64,000 bases of DNA from Unio delphinus (taxonomy: Eukaryota; Mollusca; Bivalvia; Unionida; Unionidae). The position numbers were made by a program, and so were the translations under genes. Below the pieces are notes generated by a model. The model was not told the DNA's origin and did no database searches. It saw nothing but the letters and a program-made list of their open reading frames with translations. The stretch lies in the NCBI GenBank assembly GCA_029339505.1, contig JAQISU010000210.1:13992001-14056000 (forward strand), written 5' to 3'. Of the stretch, positions 12,509 to 23,163 are shown in pieces. Numbering within the stretch: the first letter of the stretch is position 1; every line of letters starts with the position of its first letter.

Positions 12509-12916
12509 CATACATACATACATACCTACCTACCTACCTACCTACCTACATAATAATGTACGTATGTACGTACGTAAGTTCGTACATACGTAAGTGCGTG
12601 CATGCATGCATACATACATACATACATGCATGCATGCATGCATGCATGCATACATACATACATACATACATACATACATACATACATACATACATACATA
12701 CATACATACATACATACATACATACATACATACATACATACATACATACATACATAAGATTGTACGTATATACGTACGTTGGTTCGTACATACGTAAGTG
12801 CGTGCATGCATACATACATGCATACATACATACATACATACATACATACATACATACATACATACATACATACATACATACATACATACATACATACATA
12901 CATACATACATACATA
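12509..12916. repeat. Composite microsatellite: (CTAC)n, GTAC-rich segment, (ATAC)n, repeated
   Basis: A CTAC tract runs into a GTACGTATGTACG-type quasi-palindromic segment (about 12,553-12,600), then a GCAT/ATAC tract. A second copy of the GTAC-rich segment occurs at about 12,754-12,810 and a second ATAC tract follows. The whole has a higher-order period of roughly 200 bp. The long frames here are artefacts. Confidence 0.85.
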
Positions 12917-15570
12917 ATGCAAATAGTTCCCATTCTAAGTACATATGCACACATCAGTTACACATCGTTGCTGATTATACACGTGCAGTTTGTAGTCATC
13001 CTCGCAGATGCAACATCAATTATATTTTTAACAGGCACGGGAATATCGGCCGTTCTTTTTTTTTAAAACAGACAGACCTTCATCATATACATTTACTAGA
13101 AAATAATTAATTTTTCAAATTAATCAATTGCTCTGCTTCATTTCTTTTCCTATTTTCTGTAGAGAGTGATGTATATATGTATTCGGTCAGTTATTAAAGA
13201 TCTAGATATATTCGGTTGGGTATGCAAATATTGAAATTGTCATCGTCTTTGTAATTAGTTAACAAGTTAACTAAGATTCATTTGTACGGAACCAAACATA
13301 GTTTCGCGTGAACAGCCATACATACATTTTACAAATTAATATTAATAATTTTCTGATTATCTGTCAGAAGAAACCGTTAAATTGTTCTTCAAAATAGAAA
13401 ACGTATGCCTCCCTTTTCATACAACCTTGTAAAAAAAAGATGAAAATATACATCCACAGCCCTCATGGTAATATTCTATTGAACATTAGGAGTCAATGTA
13501 AGATTATTCATCACGGCAATCAGCGTAATCAGTTCCTAATTTCAAACTCGAAACCATGTCAGATTTCCAAAACTCGATTTATTTAAACATATTGTAACGA
13601 ACGAATAGCTAGCTAATTAGATAGCGTGCACTAAAAACAGTACAATCTAATTACTGATAGCAGTAGATTCGATTCCTATATTCGATACATTTCAAAACCC
13701 ACACTATTGGAGACCTATTATATATAACGTATAGGCCCATCAGTTGTTTTATAAAGTTGACTATGGTAAGGTATTCGATGCACGCATTATTCAAATTATA
13801 TAAACTAACACTCTACTATATGCGTTTATCAGCATTTATATATGGTTCGCATGTCATGTATGTTTGAGGTCCGGAGATAATGGGTTATCCTATCGACTAT
13901 GCCCATGTCCCATTTGACCTTATCTTTTGCCAAGACCTGAACTAAATTACACTTTTCTCAATCAACCTTTGCAATGTCGCCGAAATAACTTGAGAATATG
14001 TCAGATCATGCCAGAGAAATTGATCACAAAAATGATTCCATTGAAATATAAAAACATTCTCTCTTTTTAAAATCTTCATACACCAATGTGAAAATCTTTC
14101 ATTTCGATATTGCATGGTAATACCGTATTCGTTTCAGATATAAATGCAACATTATATTAAAAACAATCACCTATATAGATCAGAATTTAAACTTGAAACC
14201 AAAAGCGGAAATATTACAATGTGCATATTTATCGGAGAGATTACAATTAAAACTGGAGTATATCTATATTTCGTTTCGTACCTACATCCATGTATGCGTA
14301 CGTCAATACAAACACATACAGTCACATATGCATACATACATACATACATACATACAAACAAATTCTCATCGGCGATATGCATAGTATGCTGGTAAACGTC
14401 TTAGTTGTACTGTTCTTATTCCCAATGTGATGATATTAGTGACGATGTCTTAGAACTGACCCTTCGTGTGGGCGAAAAAATATGAAAATCTCAGAAGAGT
14501 TGTTCTGTCATTCCTGAGTTCACGTAGTGTAGCTGGCGGCGTGATGTCTCATGATAACAAAGATGTTGGTGCAAGTCTCTCTCATGGGTTATAGTTATAC
14601 GTGTGACACCTTTATCCATGATGTTAGTCCACAATAATTTGATGAAAACACTGTAGATAGGCTACATCTTGGGGACATTGGCTCTGCGAGAGGGTCCAGA
14701 GATCTGTAATATTCTCCATCCACTTGTTATGACAGTTTTCTGTCATGACGAGAGAGAGAGAGAGAAGAAGGAAGAAGAGAAGAGAAGTCTCTCTTGAAAG
14801 CGTGCTGCCACGATGATAAAACAGGTACACTACATCTGAAATGATAAAGCAAGATCTATTTCCTCGTCGATAGGAACTGACTTTATTTAATTAATCAACA
14901 CACATATATTGACTACATGCTAGAAACACATATAAAACTTTATAATAAAAATTCATGCAATGCATATTATATTTTCCTTTTTCAAGCTTTCCAACTTCAT
15001 TTAATCGTATAACTTCTGCATTTTAGAATATTATACAAATAGTTAATACTCGATCAATTTCAAGATAGCCAAAAGTGTAAGATGTAATAACTATAGTTAA
15101 TGTAACAATTAATTTAAAGAAATGCATTTGCTTATTTTTGAAAATAGAATATAGATTTAAAATATATTGCTAGATTATATTCTTTCTTACTTAAAGAATA
15201 CTTTATTTCCACATTATATCTAAACATGAGCTGGTAGCGAATTCAACCTTTACAATAAAAATTACATAAATTTAATTAAATAATAATTCTTTAGAACATT
15301 TAATCATTCCGTTACAATATATTATAAATAAAAGTATTAAGTGAACAATGTTGCTAACATAACAATGTTACTATTAAAATATCAACATTAAAAATACATA
15401 TTCCTAAAGAAGTTACGACATATACAATTGTTTTACCTGAAATGATAGGTACAACTCAGATGTGTAGTTTATCTATATTCGTTTGACATTAGTTAGGTCC
15501 AAATATGATAATTCCTTAATATTCTAAACCATCAACATGATTTAACATACTGAACCAGCAGCCATGTCTG

Positions 15571-15636
15571 TCTATCATTAGATAGGAACCATTTTGTAGC
15601 GACGACTGTCCATCATTAGATAAGAACCATTCTGTA
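15571..15636 (+). repeat. 38-bp direct repeat, two copies
   Basis: TCTATCATTAGATAGGAACC at 15,571 recurs as TCCATCATTAGATAAGAACC at 15,609, followed by the same ATT(T/C)TGTA. Confidence 0.8.
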
Positions 15637-16309
15637 TTTACGTCAGCACGGAAGTTCGTTCTACTTTTGTATTAACCGAATTAGCCTTTTGCCAATGCCT
15701 GGTTTTACGGAATATATGTTTCACTGATAAGACTTAGAAACTGACTGATTTTTGCTTTATAACCTATTTCCACACAATAATGTAAATTCGGTTAGCTAGT
15801 GATTTACGGTGCCAACTTTGCACATCAACTATTTTCCTTCAATTAATATATAATTGTGCTTCGGAAATAAATGAAATTAATCTTAACACACTTTAGAACT
15901 TACTTAATATAAATGAATAAAACATTACTTTAATACAATTTAAATAAAATAGTAATCTTATTAATTTTACTACAAAATCAATTCCTAACATCTGTACTTC
16001 ATTTATTTTCCAATTTTCTGTAGAGAGTGTTATAAGTATGTATCCGGTCAGATATTGAAGGTCTTGATATATTCGGTTGGGGATTCCAAAAATTAGATTT
16101 ATCATTGACCATAATATCAATGTAACCGATTGCCGCCATATTGTTTTCGGACGATGAAAATACCTTTTCTTAATAACCCGTAGCCATTGACGTAATATAG
16201 GTAAATTAATGTTTTCATTTGCACCTCCCTAGCCATGTAATATTTTGAGAGTTTCACTTTGTTTTTGTCTATAAATTGTGCATGCTTTTATTTATACTTC
16301 TACAGCTGC

Positions 16310-16520
16310 CTCGCTTGACGATAAAATGAATAGGTTAGTGTTAGGACTGGTCATCCAGGTGCCACAATAATTTGACTGGGCAGTGCAAGACTTCACTACA
16401 ATCTGCCGCACTATAGACATCGAAGATGTGACTACAAAATTGTTAAAGCCACGTTAAAAGTCATAATCAAATATATTCGCACACACACACACACAAACAC
16501 GTACAAACACACACACACAT
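16310..16520 (+). repeat. SINE family B, 5'-truncated copy
   Basis: It starts at ACAGCTGCCTCGCTTG, has the central GGACTGGTCATCCAGGTGCC segment and the TAAAGCCACGTTAAAAG tail, and ends in a CA tract. The tRNA-like head is missing. Confidence 0.75.
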
Positions 16521-16771
16521 TACGTCATGAGAGGTTGTTTAATCTCAATTTCGGTCTCCGATGGTGATTTTAGAAAAGAATCATCTTTTGTGAAAGCTTG
16601 AAATCATATTCTCCTGTCAAATTTGATCAAAATGCGTTTCATATGTTTGTGACGAAGTTGCTTCAAATATTTCATACTTTAACATTGACTGACTGAATGA
16701 TGGGGAGTCACCATTCATGTAAAATGGAATGACATGTGAGCGAGCGAATATGATTGCTGTCAAATGTGATT

Positions 16772-17005
16772 AGCAGCAGAGGGGTCGAACCCTACAACTT
16801 TTTCCGACAAGAATTGATTGAGCCCTCAAACGGAAAATAGAGCCTTCCTGCGAATCTCATATTTAACCCAAAAAAATAAGTCTCCATTTAGCAAACGGAG
16901 ACTTTGCGATTTTTCAATCAATTTTGGTGGCAACGAGGTTGTCATCGCCCCCTCTGCTGATACAGGTTAACAAAAATAATAAATAATTTCAACCAAATAT
17001 TTGAT
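16772..17005 (+). repeat. Left terminal inverted repeat of the Polinton
   Basis: About 234 bp matching the reverse complement of 28,871-29,103 with roughly 16 differences counted by eye. It begins AGCAGCAGAGGGG. Its inner end repeats, in reverse, the last dozen codons of the ATPase gene at the other end. Positions 16,774-16,959 are themselves an imperfect palindrome with CAGCAGAGGGG at one side and CCCCCTCTGCTG at the other. Confidence 0.93.
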
Positions 17006-17158
17006 CCAGTCCTTAGGATCTCACAAACAGATTAATCGCTAACACCTCGTGTTGTAGATCAATCAAATTATTTGATTGGTCAGTGAGTCGGAAATTAATT
17101 CTCGTCAGCGAATTATTATGGCATCGCATATAGACAGGATTAGTTGGATCCTCAATAA

Positions 17159-17636
17159 TTAGGAATCATGAAGGAGCTGTTGGTGCAAACGAATAAGAAT
17201 ATATCCTTGCTGTGCTTGATTTGATTGCTCTAGATTAATTTGATAGCTTCCTTCAATTGCATCACATATTAAATTGAGCGCAATCACCGCTGAAATATTC
17301 ACATTGTGCGGGGCAATATGCCTACCGCCGCCATCTGGGTCATTATTATATTTGAGGATAATTGAATCTTGTACTTGTAATACCTTGATAACATTTCTAA
17401 CAGATTCTTTTAGTTCCTCAGCGTTATATCTGGGAAACTTGAAATTACGCAGATCGGCTTCTGTCATATTGTAACCGGTTAGGAATCGTTGTTTACTGTC
17501 GCTGTTGTCATTAATTATTGTTTGAATAATTCGTTCGTTGATATATTCCATAACAGATACAAGCTGATTTAATATTTCAAAGTGTCTTCGCGATTTTGTT
17601 TGCCGTAGTTGTTCTAGTTGTTTTTCATGTAAGTGA
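17159..17636 (-). CDS. Polinton left-arm protein of unknown function
   Basis: The open frame runs from just after a stop at about 17,637 to TAA at 17,159. The first ATG is at 17,551, giving 130 residues, but the frame is open for about 28 codons before it and that stretch (Gln/Arg/Lys-rich) may belong to the protein. It is soluble-looking, Asn/Gln/Ile-rich, with no membrane segment and no motif I recognise. It is the leftmost gene, about 150 bp from the inverted repeat, and follows the capsid-type gene on the same strand. Unlike most neighbours it has no internal stop. Confidence 0.55.
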
Positions 17637-18311
17637 TGTCAGTTAGCGTAAATGAAAAAGTAACAGTTGACTCATGTGTTCTTTTAATAATAAAATCCCA
17701 TTGCAACGTGTTTTGTTCGTAAATATGAATCTATCGGCGATTTTTACTTTTCTTATATCAGATAAATCATCTCGATATTCGTCTGTGGTTATGTCGGCGG
17801 TTCCGGGTTGTTTTTCAGGCCATCCTAACACTGTTCTTAACGAGCTGTTATAGATATCCACGGCATACTCAGGGGAGTTTATTTCGATCGACGACGAGAG
17901 CGTCGGTTCATAAAGATTAATAGCTACACTTGATTCTTTTCCAGTGCTTGATTCTTTTCCGGTGATTGATTTTATTCTACGCTGAATTTCAGCATCGATT
18001 TGCTCAATTTGGTACGACCCAGTTGGTAACGAAATAACGTTCTAGTCTGGAGTACCATCGGGTTTATTCTTATACGAGAACACCAGTTCGTTATTCGGCT
18101 GCTGACCGCCAAATGCAACCGATCTGATATTAGGCCAGCTATGATATACTCGTAATTTTGTCAGCGCGATCTCGCGTACTGGAATCGGAGAAGGGAAGTT
18201 CACACTAAATTGTGGGGTTGTTATCGATATCATGCTTGTTCGTATCGGAGTGGTATTCTCCGCGATTCGTTGAAGCAGTTCGAGTGGCATTATTATTAAC
18301 GCTGTCTTCAA
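17614..18311 (-). pseudogene. Polinton structural-type protein (candidate minor capsid/penton)
   Basis: Frame from 18,311 (a second ATG, MPLELLQRI, is seven codons in). It contains EIALTKLRVYHSWPNI, then NNELVFSYKN, an amber TAG at 18,042, then ISLPTGSYQIEQID and SSLRTVLGWPE. This order of motifs (Leu-x-x-Tyr/His-Ser-Trp/Phe-Pro-Asn-Ile, a beta strand ending in Tyr, Pro-x-Gly-x-Tyr-x-Ile) recurs in a beta-rich protein of invertebrate Polintons that I believe is a capsid component; the specific assignment to penton is inference. In the original frame the end is at 17,643. A beta-rich frame ending at 17,614 (STVTFSFTLTDIT) looks more like a genuine C-terminus, so a frameshift near 17,720 is likely. 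The C-terminal part seems shorter than usual. Confidence 0.55.
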
Positions 18312-18789
18312 TTTCCAATTCCGACATGGCTGAGTTATACAACTGGGTCATCGCGGAAAATTCAACATCGGATATGAACGAATTATCTATCGACAGCGAG
18401 ATCAACTCGGATAATTTCGAGTATGCGTCAAATACCACCCGGTACCGAGATGTATAATCGCTGAGTTTTTTCTGAGAACACGATGATCACTTTTTAGTTA
18501 TCGAGGTGGCGATTGTTGTTGCAGCGGAGATAGCGATTGGAACTGCAATCGGAGCCATTATGGTCACCGTCAATAAAAAAAGACCGGCGCTGGCCATCAC
18601 ACCGGACACCGAGTACACGGTGATGTCAATGATTGCTACGCTGCGTCGATATTTTTTCATTTTTTCACGATAACGCTCAGAACGTGATTTCAAGTTCGCG
18701 GAAAATACTTTCACGGTATCATATCGATATCGATGCGATTGTGATACCTCTGGGACTATTATCGGTTCAATTGATTTCATCGATGCCAT
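18205..18789 (-). pseudogene. Polinton small membrane/coiled protein
   Basis: The first 100 residues run from MASMKSIEPI to a TGA at 18,487. They include a basic stretch (KSRSERYREKMKKYRRS) followed by two hydrophobic segments rich in Ala, Val, Ile and Gly (about residues 52-95), probably a membrane hairpin. The same frame continues after the TGA with a helical segment containing LSELISLSIDNSFISDVEF, which is what follows the hydrophobic part in related Polinton proteins, so the TGA is a nonsense mutation. The real end probably lies before 18,290, because the last 30 codons overlap the next gene and look out of frame. It may be a virion inner-membrane or capsid-associated protein; function unknown. 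Confidence 0.55.
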
Positions 18790-18864
18790 TGTTATTTTAA
18801 ACCCGCTGGTGTTTTCAATTATTCGCCATCGTTAGCGGGTTGGGATGTCGTAGGTATGGTAGCT

Positions 18865-20052
18865 TCAGCCGAAAAAATCATCTACAAATTCTAAACACCA
18901 GGTTATTTTTGATCTAATGGTGGAGCTATCAACCGCGACGAAATTAAATTCTTTTCCGCGACCCTTCAAAATTAACGTCGCGGTGCCACCAGAGTAGGTT
19001 TTACCGTCCGCGATCATATTAAATTGATCGATATAGATCCACGTTAACCTGTAGATACCATCGAACCACACTGGCTTGGGGATAATCTCGAACCCTTCCC
19101 AGATACCGACGGATAATGTAGTATAAACGTCTCTTGTCCAATCCATGGTTCCATGCTTAACCGTATACACGATATTTTTAACTTCAGTGTCTAGATGCGG
19201 AATCTTTATCTTTTCAAAATTTTCTTTTAGTTTAAGAAGATCGTCGTATATATCGAGATAATTTACCATGATTATGGCAGGATCTATTGTTTTCCCCCTC
19301 TCCTCCTTGTTAGAAAAGAATGAAATCAGATATTCGTTGATTCTAATCCGTGATTGGGTTTTAATATGCTGGTCGATGTTAGAAAAATTCGTCCTGATAT
19401 CTTGGGGTTTACTGCCCACAAAGAACATATTAATGATTTTGCTGGTGAGTTTTTGTTCGTCAATAGCGCTTTTAATTTCAGCGAGGGTCGGGCCTGTCAG
19501 AGATTCGATTTCAGATAGAGCTGTTCCACCAAAAATCTTGTTCACGACGTTAGTAAGTATAATTTGTCTCAACCTAAACATACTAATATCGCTGAGAGTC
19601 AACCCAGATATACCTCCCCCAGGTTTATGAAAGAAACTATAAGCGAGTTGGAGATTATGGGTATGCTTACCAATAAACTCGCTAATTTCAGCGAGAGCCA
19701 TACCTGCCACAAGTGGGTTTCCAAAGAACTTACCAACGATGTGGTTAGTTGGTTTTTGTACCTTTTCAAGATTTTCTATTAGTTTAGAAATATCCGTGTA
19801 AATATCGAGATAATTTGCCTTGATTTCATTTTCATTCATCATCATCCCCTCCCCCTTGTTAAAAAAGAATAAATCCAGAAGGTTTTTAATTTCAGCGAGA
19901 GTCATGCCAACCACAAGCGGGTTTCCATTCTTCTAAAAAAAAAACGCAATGGTAATGCCGAAACCATCTCCGTACCACATGCGGTAAACTGGCAATCGTG
20001 AGTTCATCACGTAGACGCTTACGGGTTTATCATGGTTGTAGTGTATAATCAT
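18865..20052 (-). pseudogene. Repeat-containing Polinton protein, unknown (possible fibre-like)
   Basis: A frame starts at ATG 20,052 (MIIHYN, then MWYGDGFG), hits TAG at 19,933 beside a ten-base homopolymer, and continues unbroken for about 350 codons. The central part has a recurring motif of the form (M/L)(T/A)L(A/S)(E/D)I (TLAEIKNLL, ALAEISEFI, TLSDISMFR, ALSEIESLT, TLAEIKSAI) spaced irregularly. There is also a larger duplication, with NYLDIYTDISKL and NYLDIYDDLLKL both preceding charged helices. The last 100 residues are a non-repetitive, Trp-rich beta domain (GIWEGFEIIP, YRLTWIYIDQF). A repeat shaft with a globular end suggests a fibre or receptor-binding role, but this is inference only. 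It sits among virion-type genes on the same strand. Confidence 0.5.
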
Positions 20053-20086
20053 CTTGTTATAAAACTAGTAGTTTTTCAATTAGTGA

Positions 20087-21101
20087 TCAATCGCTAAAAT
20101 CCATAGGATTTTCATCATAACCATGGGCGTCTCTGTGATTTTCAACTAATTCAGCAATGAGTTCTCGATATACATTAATGTCCATGATACCGCCGGCAAA
20201 TAATCGTCTACAGGTATCAGCTGCTTCATTAATTATCTCGAAGAGTTGTTTCCGGCTCGTTTTCCTCCGATAAGTACTTCCAGCCGTGATATTACACTGA
20301 GAATATTAGCAGGACATGTCCCGGTTGCGTTGAAATCCAAAGGATTTTTTAATTGAATATCCTTTTCCGCTTGTTTTCTTAGAACCGGCTTCTGCTTTTA
20401 TGTCTATTTGTTCCGGGATTGGGTCCTCCATATAAGGTGGTAGTTGTGGACCGCCTCTAACCGCAGCTAGAAAGTCATCATAACCAGGGTGCTGTGATGA
20501 CCTTCTGATTTCATCCCCGCCGTATTTCGCTAAATATATTTTTGATGCCCAAACCCTTCTGTTTGTTATAAAACTTTGAAACTCGTCTTTTAATAAATTC
20601 TCTCTTATACCCTTTTGGAAAATTGTTTCTAGCAAAATTAGCTAATTTGGAATCCGTACCTAATTCTCTAATTTTTTTTAATGCTGCGACTGTAAATATA
20701 CTTTCAGGTGAATAGTCTCTTCCTGCAGCTCCACCTTCTTGTTCTTCTTCGCGTTCTTCAATTTCGCGTTGGGTTTTTATATCACTGGATAGCTGTTGTA
20801 TCCCTGAGCGTGTTTGTTCAGTCCCTGCCGCTATCTTTTCAAGCGTATCAAGCAGCGGCGCCTTCTTTGCTCGTTCTCGTTCAGGAATATTTCCGTATAT
20901 CACTGCTTCAGTTAACTTTTTCACATGTTTTGTCGCACTTGTTATCGGAGTAAACAGTTTTTCACTTGACACAGAAAAGTCAGTTTCCGCTTGTTGTCGT
21001 TGTTGAAGTTTCTCGCGAAGTCTGTCTCGAACCGGTATAAACATTTTAATTGCTGATAACCGCTCTCGGGCTAATCTAGTTGTAAGCGATTCACCTACCA
21101 T
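20087..21101 (-). pseudogene. Polinton coiled-coil virion-type protein, frameshifted
   Basis: ATG 21,101 opens about 195 codons: a basic N-terminus, LREKLQQRQQAETDF, KLFTPITSATKHVKKL, then an Arg/Glu-rich coiled coil (IEEREEEQEGG). The frame then shifts near 20,560-20,600 to one that runs to 20,306 (GPQLPPYMEDPIPEQ). The C-terminal helical segment (VISRLEVLIGGKRAGN, then LFEIINEAADTCRRLF) is found in two other frame stretches down to TGA at 20,087, so at least two more indels exist. A similar Leu/Arg-rich ending with an Ala-Gly-Asn step is common in proteins of invertebrate Polintons. Function unknown; the position suggests a core or scaffold protein. Confidence 0.5.
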
Positions 21102-21162
21102 TTATTGTTTGTGAACTGAGTTTTTAAATGTGAACCCGGAGTTTATAGTAACGCCCACGTGA

Positions 21163-21519
21163 TTAAGATACGGGTTTTTCCTGGTTTAATATTTTTCTAA
21201 GATCACGAACTTTAGAACTAATTTCAGCTCGTTTTTGATACTCTTGGCCGAGCTTTTGACGTATTGCTTCAACGGTGCTAAATAGCGTTATAAATACATT
21301 AATGTCGTTACCGTACAAACAAGCATTGATGGATTTTTGAATTCCTTTCACGAGCCTGTACATCTTAGGTAAAACATAACGACCCTTACTAGACTGATAC
21401 TCAATATCTTCATATTCCGAGGTAATCTTGTCACAGTCGAGACCTTCAGATAATACTATCCCTCAATTTTTCAAATTTGAAATTTGAGCGATTATAGCAT
21501 TTACATCTTCGATATCCAT
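21163..21519 (-). pseudogene. Small Polinton helical protein, one nonsense codon
   Basis: ATG 21,519 starts MDIEDVNAIIAQISNLKN, TGA at 21,463 interrupts, and the same frame continues through YEDIEYQSSKGRYVLPK and a helical C-terminus (IRQKLGQEYQKRAEISSKV) to 21,163. That makes 118 codons if the stop is ignored. It is predicted all-helical with no membrane segment or known motif. It is the first gene of the leftward cluster, immediately downstream of the non-coding central region. Confidence 0.5.
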
Positions 21520-22715
21520 TATTTATATAATACATTTTATCTTTAATTATTAAAAAATATTTGGGGTCATTTTTGACCTGTTTTTTGTTTTATATATATA
21601 ATTATATACAATATTGGATATACAATTATATACGTAAATAATGGACGGTACAATGCCGTATATATCTCCACTCGAGTGTTGCGGCAGATTTTAGGCATAC
21701 ATATACTTAATTAACTTAATTAATGGACGGTACAATGCCGTATATATCTCCACTCGAGTGTTGTGGCAGATTGTAGGCGTAACATATACTTAATTAACTT
21801 AATTAAGGATGGATTATTTTCAATGAAACGATGATGGAATTTGTGATGTAATGATGTGGGACGGCACAAACATGAAATGACGGGGCGGATTTTTCTACGG
21901 CCAATCCAGCCAATCAAAAGCAACCCAATTAAATTAACCCGGTTGCATGATTGACAAAAGACAGCCACACGCCCGGGTCAATGGCGTGGGTTAGTTTTGA
22001 TCGGTCGGAATTGGCTTTCGAAAGCCCCAAGCTTGATATCTTTCATATGCTATATATGGTGACTGATACAGCCGCGTTGATTCACGGGTATGTTATTTTA
22101 TTTCCTTGAATTACTTATTAATGCTGTTTCACAACATTTAAAACAGACAAATAGTTGAATAAAACACTAAACAAAAAAATACAGTTGTTAGATAACTAAG
22201 TGTAGTTACCGATTATAGGTCACAAAGAGGAATTTTTAATATATAACTGCAACTCTCACATAGTGATTTCAACCACGCGCATACACTTCAATGAATGGGA
22301 AACACCGTTCCGAATGAGCGAACATAGTTAACGCGTTGAATTATAAAGAACGTTGTACTGAAAGTGTAGCTGAATGTAGATAGTCTAAGGGTTTAAATAA
22401 ATACGACTGTTTAAATAATGCAGTTTTAGCCCAAGCGACAAAAAAAGTTTTAAAAGTTGTATTTTATCAACTCTACCGAAACTCATGTATTATAGGCCAT
22501 TACAGTTACGTGGGCGCGCACATGTCAATTATACCTCTCTCTACAGGTAATAGCAGACGACACAAATGCCTCGACGGTCATAATACAAAGGAACTTAGTG
22601 AGTAGAGTGTTATGAGTGGTTGGACTTATGCATAAAGGATTTATCTCCCTTGAATCGTTTCAGGTGTATACGAATTTGATTTTATGGTCATTGTTCTTTG
22701 ACAGAGCTGTTGTAA
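21520..22715. other. Non-coding central region of the Polinton
   Basis: About 1.2 kb without a supportable gene. The left part is very AT-rich and holds an 82-bp direct duplication. The remainder (21,810-22,700) has ordinary composition, no long frame and no recognised repeat. It separates the leftward structural cluster from the HNH gene and could hold the leftward promoter or a replication signal, or could be foreign insertion sequence; nothing decides between these. Confidence 0.5.
21641..21806 (+). repeat. 82-bp tandem direct duplication
   Basis: ATGGACGGTACAATGCCG at 21,641 recurs at 21,723. The copies agree through CTCCACTCGAGTGTTG and end in TTAATTAACTTAATTAA, with about four differences in total. 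Each copy could encode a short peptide starting MDGTMPYISPLECC before a stop, but it may equally be a regulatory repeat upstream of the leftward genes. Confidence 0.85.
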
Positions 22716-23150
22716 TTATATTTCTGCAACAAATCGTATTGAAGTCCCACAAATGTCAAAGTATCTACTGGCTTCATTCATCGACTAAAATATTTTCTCC
22801 TCGTTGGTTTCTGCATCAAATGATTTCACACCCTTGGGGTGTTTTGAGTTCCTACCAGCGTTGCTTTTTAAAAGGTGATCGCGCTGCGAGACGGCTTGAA
22901 GATTCTCAAGACATTTATCAGTCTTCACGCAATTTATGTGATCAATCACAAAACCATCTTTAATCAATCCGTTATGACATTCAAAAATAATTCTATGACA
23001 GAGATATGTTTTATTTCTAGCACTAAACAACAAATATCCCATATTATTCAGAAATTCAACCGGCTTTTTTAGTCTGCGGTGCCTGACAACACCATGACTG
23101 GAGGCTTCATAATTAACAAGCACTGGATGGGGTCTGAAATCTTGGCTCAT
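22716..23150 (-). pseudogene. HNH endonuclease with NUMOD-type DNA-binding tail
   Basis: ATG 23,150 opens 121 codons. The core reads HRIIFECHNG, FVIDHINCVKTD, LENLQAVSQRDH: His-Arg, Asp-His-Ile-Asn and Asn-Leu are the HNH_3-type nuclease pattern of phage and intron homing endonucleases. After a TAG at 22,785 the frame continues with SMNEASRYFDICGTSI, which resembles the NUMOD1 helix-turn-helix found downstream of such nucleases, to TAA at 22,716. The stop therefore separates nuclease from DNA-binding module. It lies between virion genes and the polymerase, on the leftward strand, 13 bp after a Cys-rich gene. It may have been a homing nuclease that invaded the element, or a recombination or replication accessory. 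Confidence 0.7.
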
Positions 23151-23163
23151 TTGTATAATAATA

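Larger units (their letters stand above)
12973..16771 (+). repeat. Diverged macrosatellite unit, part left of the Polinton
   Basis: Array markers occur at 12,973 (CACGTGCAG), 13,195 (ATATTCGGTTGGG), 13,866 (GGTCCGGAGATAATGGG), 16,057 (ATATTCGGTTGGG again) and 16,108 (ATAATATCAATGTAACC). It ends in a truncated SINE-B and the TGATT target duplication of the Polinton. The stretch 14,400-16,050 does not match the younger units. It is AT-rich, with a short GA tract near 14,750 and a 38-bp direct repeat at 15,571, and I see no gene in it. Confidence 0.6.

Noticed and set aside
12509..12916. CRISPR-like array
   Set aside because: The repeats are contiguous microsatellite units without unique spacers, and the window is eukaryotic.
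14400..14870. Possible solo LTR or foreign insertion in the old array unit
   Set aside because: No terminal repeats, target duplication or primer-binding-type sequence could be found by eye.
22785..23150. The stand-alone HNH gene as part of the polymerase gene
   Set aside because: It is on the opposite strand, belongs to a different HNH type (HNH_3) and carries its own NUMOD-like tail.
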